A stretch of 64,000 nucleotides of DNA from Phoronis australis (lineage: Eukaryota; Phoronida; Phoronidae), in contig NMRA01000378.1 in assembly GCA_002633005.1 (NCBI GenBank), positions 318,165 through 382,164 on the forward strand. The letters run 5' to 3'. Under the pieces are notes generated by a model. It searched no databases. It was given only the letters and a program-made list of their open reading frames with translations, and had not been told where the DNA came from. How positions within the stretch are numbered: position 1 is the first letter of the stretch; each line of letters starts with the position of its first letter. The translations under genes and the position numbers were made by a program. Shown in pieces: positions 59,046-64,000 of the stretch.

Positions 59046-61082
59046 TCATTCTGGAACAACTTCACCCAGCCATTTCAAATATGGAGGATTTCCATCGTTA
59101 ATCTGCAATGTCAAAAATGTGTTAAATACAGTTTCATAAAGCCGTTCCCTCTAGGATCTTTCAAATTCCACCTCAATTTATGAATCCCAAGCCCCCGTAC
59201 TCGGACTCCCCCCAGCCCAACAACAGTGTCCGCACATATCATAACCACTACACCCTTACAAGAGAACTAAGTAGCAGCACACCTGCCAAAATTCACAACA
59301 GTGAAAAAGCAGGGTGTGGTGCCTGACAAACAGCGTGGGAAATAGGGATAAATCAGAAAAAGGGCAAAACTGCAGTTATAACAAATACGTCAATTTCACC
59401 CTTCATTTCAAAAATCAGAATACCATCATAGTTGATACAGAACAAAGACTCAAAAAGCGGGGCAGTCCTGTGAAAGCAGGACAGTTGGGAAATATAAAAC
59501 CGTGTTTTGTTGCTTTAAACAAAATTGATTGCGTAACTTGCACCACTGTCCCTGAGAGATAAAAGCGGCAACATGATCTGTGCATAACGAAGTGAAGCAT
59601 GTCATGTGACACAAGCGCCATCTTTCCACATACAATGATATTATTGTTCCAGCAGGTCAATGTTGTTTAGAACTTTCAAATTTGCTCAAATAGAGAATAT
59701 TCGTTACTAAGAAATAGCTGATCTGGAAGTGATGACATGTGTTCATTACGTAATTTGGAGTACGAACTAATGACAAGAATGTTCACTCAAAACAGCATAA
59801 TCTGGCAACAGAGGGAACCACTACTGCACCCAGTTGTGAATCAATTCCGTTGAGACTATGGACGAAACCGCTGTACACTTTACACGTCACGGTATGGTTC
59901 TTATGGTTCCAAAAGGGATCTTTACTCACAATACTTTTATTATTTAAATTGAACCCAGTAATACACACAGTCTCAAAAACAAAACAGGTTTAGCATTTGC
60001 GTAGGTAGAGATTTGTGTGAAATGAACAGTGTTGTGAGAATTTTACACTCAGTGGACAACTTAGACCTGTCCTGTTCTACACAGTGACAGCAATGGTTTC
60101 CTACTGGGCATTTGACAAAAGAGCTTTCACTTGGTTTCAGAAGCAATACATTCAATGACTTACTAGTGTCGACGTCACTTGGCAGACATCATACGGATGG
60201 TTCTTACTGAAAGGGATGAACAAGTTCAGAATAGATTAATTATGCGATGATCCACACATGAGGAGCCCAACATTCTTTATGTATTGAAGTAACCTACAGT
60301 GTTCACCCGAGTTAACGCCCATCATATAGTTTCCACTTTTAGACCCCTCCATCAACATGGATTGGTCCCTTCACACCTCCTCTCACATCAGCCTGAATCA
60401 ACCATACAAGAATACACTCCCACCTCCAGCTAAACCCCTGGACAACACAAATAACATTAAAGTAATCGTTTCCAAAATTAAAATTCCTTTAATAATTTTA
60501 CTAACCTGACTAAGTCTGCCAACTGCTTCACCTTGCTTGTCCTGGTTTTGACAACCTGAAGAGAATTGGGCACATTAGAAACACATGCAGGCTGGACAGA
60601 CAGGCTGGAAGGCTGAACAGGCAGACTAGACAGACAGGCTGGATGGGTAGGCTGAACAGGCAGACTAGACAAACAGGCAGGATGGGTAGACTGAACAGGC
60701 AGACTAGACGAACAGGTAGGAGGGACAGGCTGAACAGACAGACTAGACTGACAGGCTAGATGGGTAGACTGAACAGGCAGACTAGACAAACAGGCAGGAT
60801 GGGTAGACTGAACAGACAGACTAAACAGACATACCTCCTCTGACTAACATCCACCTTACAGACACTACACACCTACATGTAGGACTCATGAAAACACTGA
60901 AACAGTCACCAGACATGTCCATGTCACTTTTGCCTTGTATTAACAGTGAAATATTAGCAATGCATCACCTTCAGTTGCTAAATATTCATTGTCGTTAGTT
61001 CTTGAAGCAAACAATGTGAGGTGCAACAGATCTTACCAACATAAGCTCGTTGTCTTCTTCGATTTTACTTTCCCACTCATAT
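59046..61082 (-). CDS. CUTA: CutA family protein (CUTA), 3' four exons; 5' end not found
   Basis: CutA proteins are small trimeric proteins tied to divalent-cation tolerance. Human CUTA is linked to acetylcholinesterase anchoring and APP processing. Exons in transcript order: 61082-61037 (YEWESKIEEDNELML), 60555-60506 (VVKTRTSKVKQLADLV), 60206-60164 (SKNHPYDVCQVTSTL), 59102-59046 (INDGNPPYLKWLGEVVPE, then TGA). All junctions are GT-AG and in phase. The hallmarks YEW..KIEED.E, VKT, HPYxV and GN.PYL.W are intact, so about the C-terminal 64 residues are secure. The N-terminal strand with the near-universal AACVN motif is not visible up to 64000. It is either further upstream, too diverged, or lost. 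The gene is convergent with ATF6. Confidence 0.88.
60590..60825. repeat. Minisatellite (caggctgaacaggcagacta units) beside a CUTA exon
   Basis: About 44 bp higher-order units built from about 10 bp blocks (cagrctgrac, caggcagact). It begins about 35 bp upstream (transcript sense) of the CUTA exon at 60506-60555. On the transcribed strand it is C/T-rich (cctgtctgtc), adding a long pyrimidine tract before the acceptor. Confidence 0.85.
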
Positions 61083-64000
61083 CTGAAACATAATGAGTTG
61101 AATAATTTGATAATGTTACCAAGCAACAAAATACAATGGGATCTAAGATCACAGAACACAGTCATGTTTTACTCAACTGGGTTTAAGTTGAATACTAATA
61201 ACCTTGCGGCCAGAGGCACACTGCTGCAATGTACGTATGCCTTTTAAGAATGATTCCATATAAAAACCATATGAAAATGAAAAATCACAATATACTAAAA
61301 AATTCATACAGAACTAATATTTTGTGCATGTTTTGGGATGCTGGCCCAAAGTGCACTGCACTCGATGACCTTTGGTTAGTGAGATATGACCTATTTGGCT
61401 ATAAAAGCATATTTTGCATTTTTTCATGTCACTTTTGGAACGGCAAAAGATCAAACTTGGAAAACTGGTGACAAAGTTTGACATTGGTGGTCATAACGAC
61501 ACATGTAAAGTTGGTAAGAAAATGAAATTTGAAACTCATAGGTACATTTAAATTTTCAGCAGGGGAGAAAACTCCAAGACCACTTTTCAGGCCAGTCACA
61601 AGTGGCAAGATGTTGCTTAACCTGCCTGCTATATCGGAATATATTTGAAGTTGAAATTCTCTTTGTAGACACTTCTAAGATTGAACGTTGATAATTTCTT
61701 TTAAAAAAACTTGTCTCTTATATATTTAGTATTAAACGTGGCCCTCGAATTTGGGCATTTTTGTGATGTGGCCTTACTCTGACTGACAAGAGAACTGAGG
61801 CTACTCTTTTAGTTTAGAGATATCACCTAAAATATGTGATCTAATAACAACAATGCAATATCACAAAACTTTAAGTTTCACTTTTGAGACCCCAATTTTC
61901 TGAAACACTCTGTTTAACTTTACCAATAGCACTTAAGGGTTCGAAATTACATGCACTACCTAGTGGCAGTTTTGTTTCTTGTAGCGTCCATGCATGGCTG
62001 TTTCTACTAAACCCATTGTAGGATCTATATTAAATTTAGCAAGTGTATTAATGAAGTTGACAGCGGAAGACGACAACAACTTTCAGACAGATCCAACAAA
62101 AACAAATGCTGTGCTCTCTAGAGGCAATTTCATTAGTGGCAGTCTCGTTTTTTGCACCCATAGCTGTATTTCCTAAACCCACTGCAGGATCTTGATTAAT
62201 TTTAGTAAAGAAGTGTATTTATGTGAAGTTAACAACGGACGACAATGACTTTTCAATGAATCTGTGCCCCCTAGTCGCAGTTTCATTTTTTTGTTTTCCT
62301 TTTTTACTTCTAAGTTCCTAGACGGATTTTTTTTAATTGATTTGGTAAATAGCTTTCTATTAAAGAAAAAAGATATGTTCCCGTTTTGGGATGGATTCGA
62401 CGTATTTTGCGGTTTTTTGAAGTGTGTGGAAATGCATCATACACTAAACCTAGCAAACCTTCAAAAAACTGTGGTTTTGAGTCCGCAGCTTCAACGGAAT
62501 TTACATAATGTGAAACTTTTAGCTGGTAAGTCGCAACAACACCCAATTGTTTAAATACTGGTTTAGAAAGCCGGTAACTTGGATGTCACTGTAAGTATTA
62601 TGTTTTCAATAGTAAATATCCGTACCTGATATTTTTCTGAAATTGCAAATTCCATTGGCGCACTGTCACCATGCTCGGCCGCTTTTGTGTAGTACAAGAA
62701 GCATTGCGTGACCCTTTGTATGTCCAATAACACGACACTTCTGCTCGTATCTACCATCCTCTTTTCACTTGTGATCTCAAAGATCTTGATTAGTTTTGGT
62801 ATGAACTTTGCTAATAGTTCGAGAGGACTTTTTCAAGCGCATATACAGGGACTTGACCAGGAGGTCTGAAAATGGACCAGCATGCACTGCAGGCAGTGCG
62901 TGGGATTCTTAGTCCATTACGGTGTTCAAAAACTGACCGAGCAAGGGGGAATGGGCACCCTTAATAAGAATAAAACCTGCTTCTCTGAAGTACGAGATGG
63001 TGATGGGGGTTGTATTATTAACTCATCAGTACATTAAAATTGACTTTTTTGAGTTCTGTAATCCTATAATAGATTTTTATTTTTGCAACAGCAAAACTGA
63101 AAATCCGCGAAGAAAAAATCTCTCATACAGCTTCCCAAGATCTCCTTCGTCACTGATGTAGCAAAACGAATGATATTTGTTCTATTTGGCATCTTGGTCG
63201 ATAGATAATTGCACAATCGTGTAGTGCGTCCTAGAGACTTTTAATCTGACAGTTACAGATTGGCAGAAAAATATGTGAGTTGTGTAAAAACATGACCGCA
63301 CAAAACTATGAAAGAGACTGAAGATATTTTATTCTTGCATTGGGCTGAACAAGGACAGCAGTAACAGATGGATGTTAACTCATGTTCCAAAAGAATCCGA
63401 TATAGATTTAGGAGAGCGATAAAAATGCGTAAAAATGGCCTTAATAATAAGCAGTGGAAATGACATTTTTGTAAGCTAAAATGGGAGGACATGAAAAATC
63501 GATAAATACATTCGAACTAATTTTTCTTGTGTGTTATTCTTTCTTCTTTCTGCTATATAGTTATTTTTTCAATAGCCTGAATCGATGATGTGTTGTTGCT
63601 GACAAAAAGTCACCTTGTTCCCAGTATTTTCATTTGCTATTTTTCAGAAAAAGTACAAAGTGGTCATAAAAAGGGTTAAAAAAAACTTAGAAACTCTTAA
63701 AAAATCAGGCTCAGGTTTCTTTTGACAAGGCCAGCTGATGTGCTAAGTTTCAAAAAAATGGTGATTTTGCATATATAGCCTACCATCTGGTTTTTATATG
63801 GAATTGCTCTTAATCTTTTTGTGCGCTTATGGAATGTCTCTGTCTATTTAATTGATTATAATAGGAATCATCTTAATTTCAGTGAATGTCTGACTGGCTT
63901 AAGGCCAGAATAGGTGATACGTAAATTGAAATCACAAGAACACAGTAGTGTAGATTGCTTCATAGCTCAACTCAAAGATAATGCGTAACTTCAAAAAGTA
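61083..64000. other. Region upstream of the identified CUTA exons, no secure gene
   Basis: This should hold CUTA intron and 5' exons, but none is secure. Two weak candidates on the minus strand are 61223-61173 (reads ..VPLAARLLVFN.., in phase with YEW and with the right spacing after LAA, but without ACVN) and 62757-62626 (MVDTSRSVVLLDIQRV..., 44 codons ending CAG|GTACGG). Their phases do not join directly to each other. Short (c)ctagtggcag motifs recur at about 61955, 62130 and 62270. Confidence 0.4.

Noticed and set aside
60557-60789. Minus-strand frame with repeats SLPVQSTHPAC leading into VVKTRTSKV
   Set aside because: The repeat part is an intronic minisatellite. A clear acceptor (tcttcag) separates it from the real CUTA exon.
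62626-62757. Minus-strand 44-codon frame MVDTSRSVVLLDIQRV... as first exon of CUTA
   Set aside because: It ends in phase 0, while the next candidate exon needs a 2-base carry-over. It has no VTxPN or AACVN similarity; only its length fits. It may belong to another gene.

Overview
The window reads as nuclear DNA from an invertebrate bilaterian animal. Genes are split into many small exons with GT-AG introns of about 0.2 to 6 kb. The sequence is AT-rich and full of minisatellites and degraded transposons, and one L2/CR1/Jockey-type retrotransposon sits at the left edge. I cannot name the species. A single ATF6 gene shows features of both vertebrate ATF6 and ATF6B, which suggests a lineage without the vertebrate genome duplications.

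Layout. (1) 1-2697: 3' part of a non-LTR retrotransposon, ending in a CT microsatellite. (2) 5702-22175, minus strand: a complete RABL6 gene (Rab-like GTPase 6), rebuilt here as 14 coding exons encoding 757 residues. (3) 22176-30898: a gene-poor, repeat-rich interval containing miniature transposons and tRNA-like SINE heads. (4) 30899-38288, minus strand: a complete MED27 gene (Mediator subunit 27), 7 exons and 301 residues. (5) 38667-56274, plus strand: a complete ATF6 gene (membrane-tethered bZIP factor of the ER stress response), 13 exons and 573 residues. It is divergent from MED27 across a 378 bp shared promoter. (6) 59046-61082, minus strand: the last four exons of CUTA (CutA divalent-cation-tolerance family), convergent with ATF6. 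Its N-terminal exon was not found in the window. In all four genes the exon phases match across every junction listed.

The four genes do not form a functional pathway, but their linkage is informative. Human RABL6 and MED27 are on 9q34, ATF6B and CUTA are on 6p21, and ATF6 is on 1q23. These are members of the MHC paralogon, so the window looks like a piece of the ancestral proto-MHC linkage group.

The most unusual non-coding feature is a set of intronic minisatellites whose repeat unit contains a copy of the adjacent splice site: the RABL6 exon 1 donor, the MED27 exon 6 acceptor plus about 37 coding bases, and the ATF6 exon 7 acceptor. Also notable are a hAT-like miniature element with a perfect 8 bp target duplication, a two-copy TIR element, a triple array of palindromic mini-elements, and intronic repeats carrying CTCF-like core motifs.
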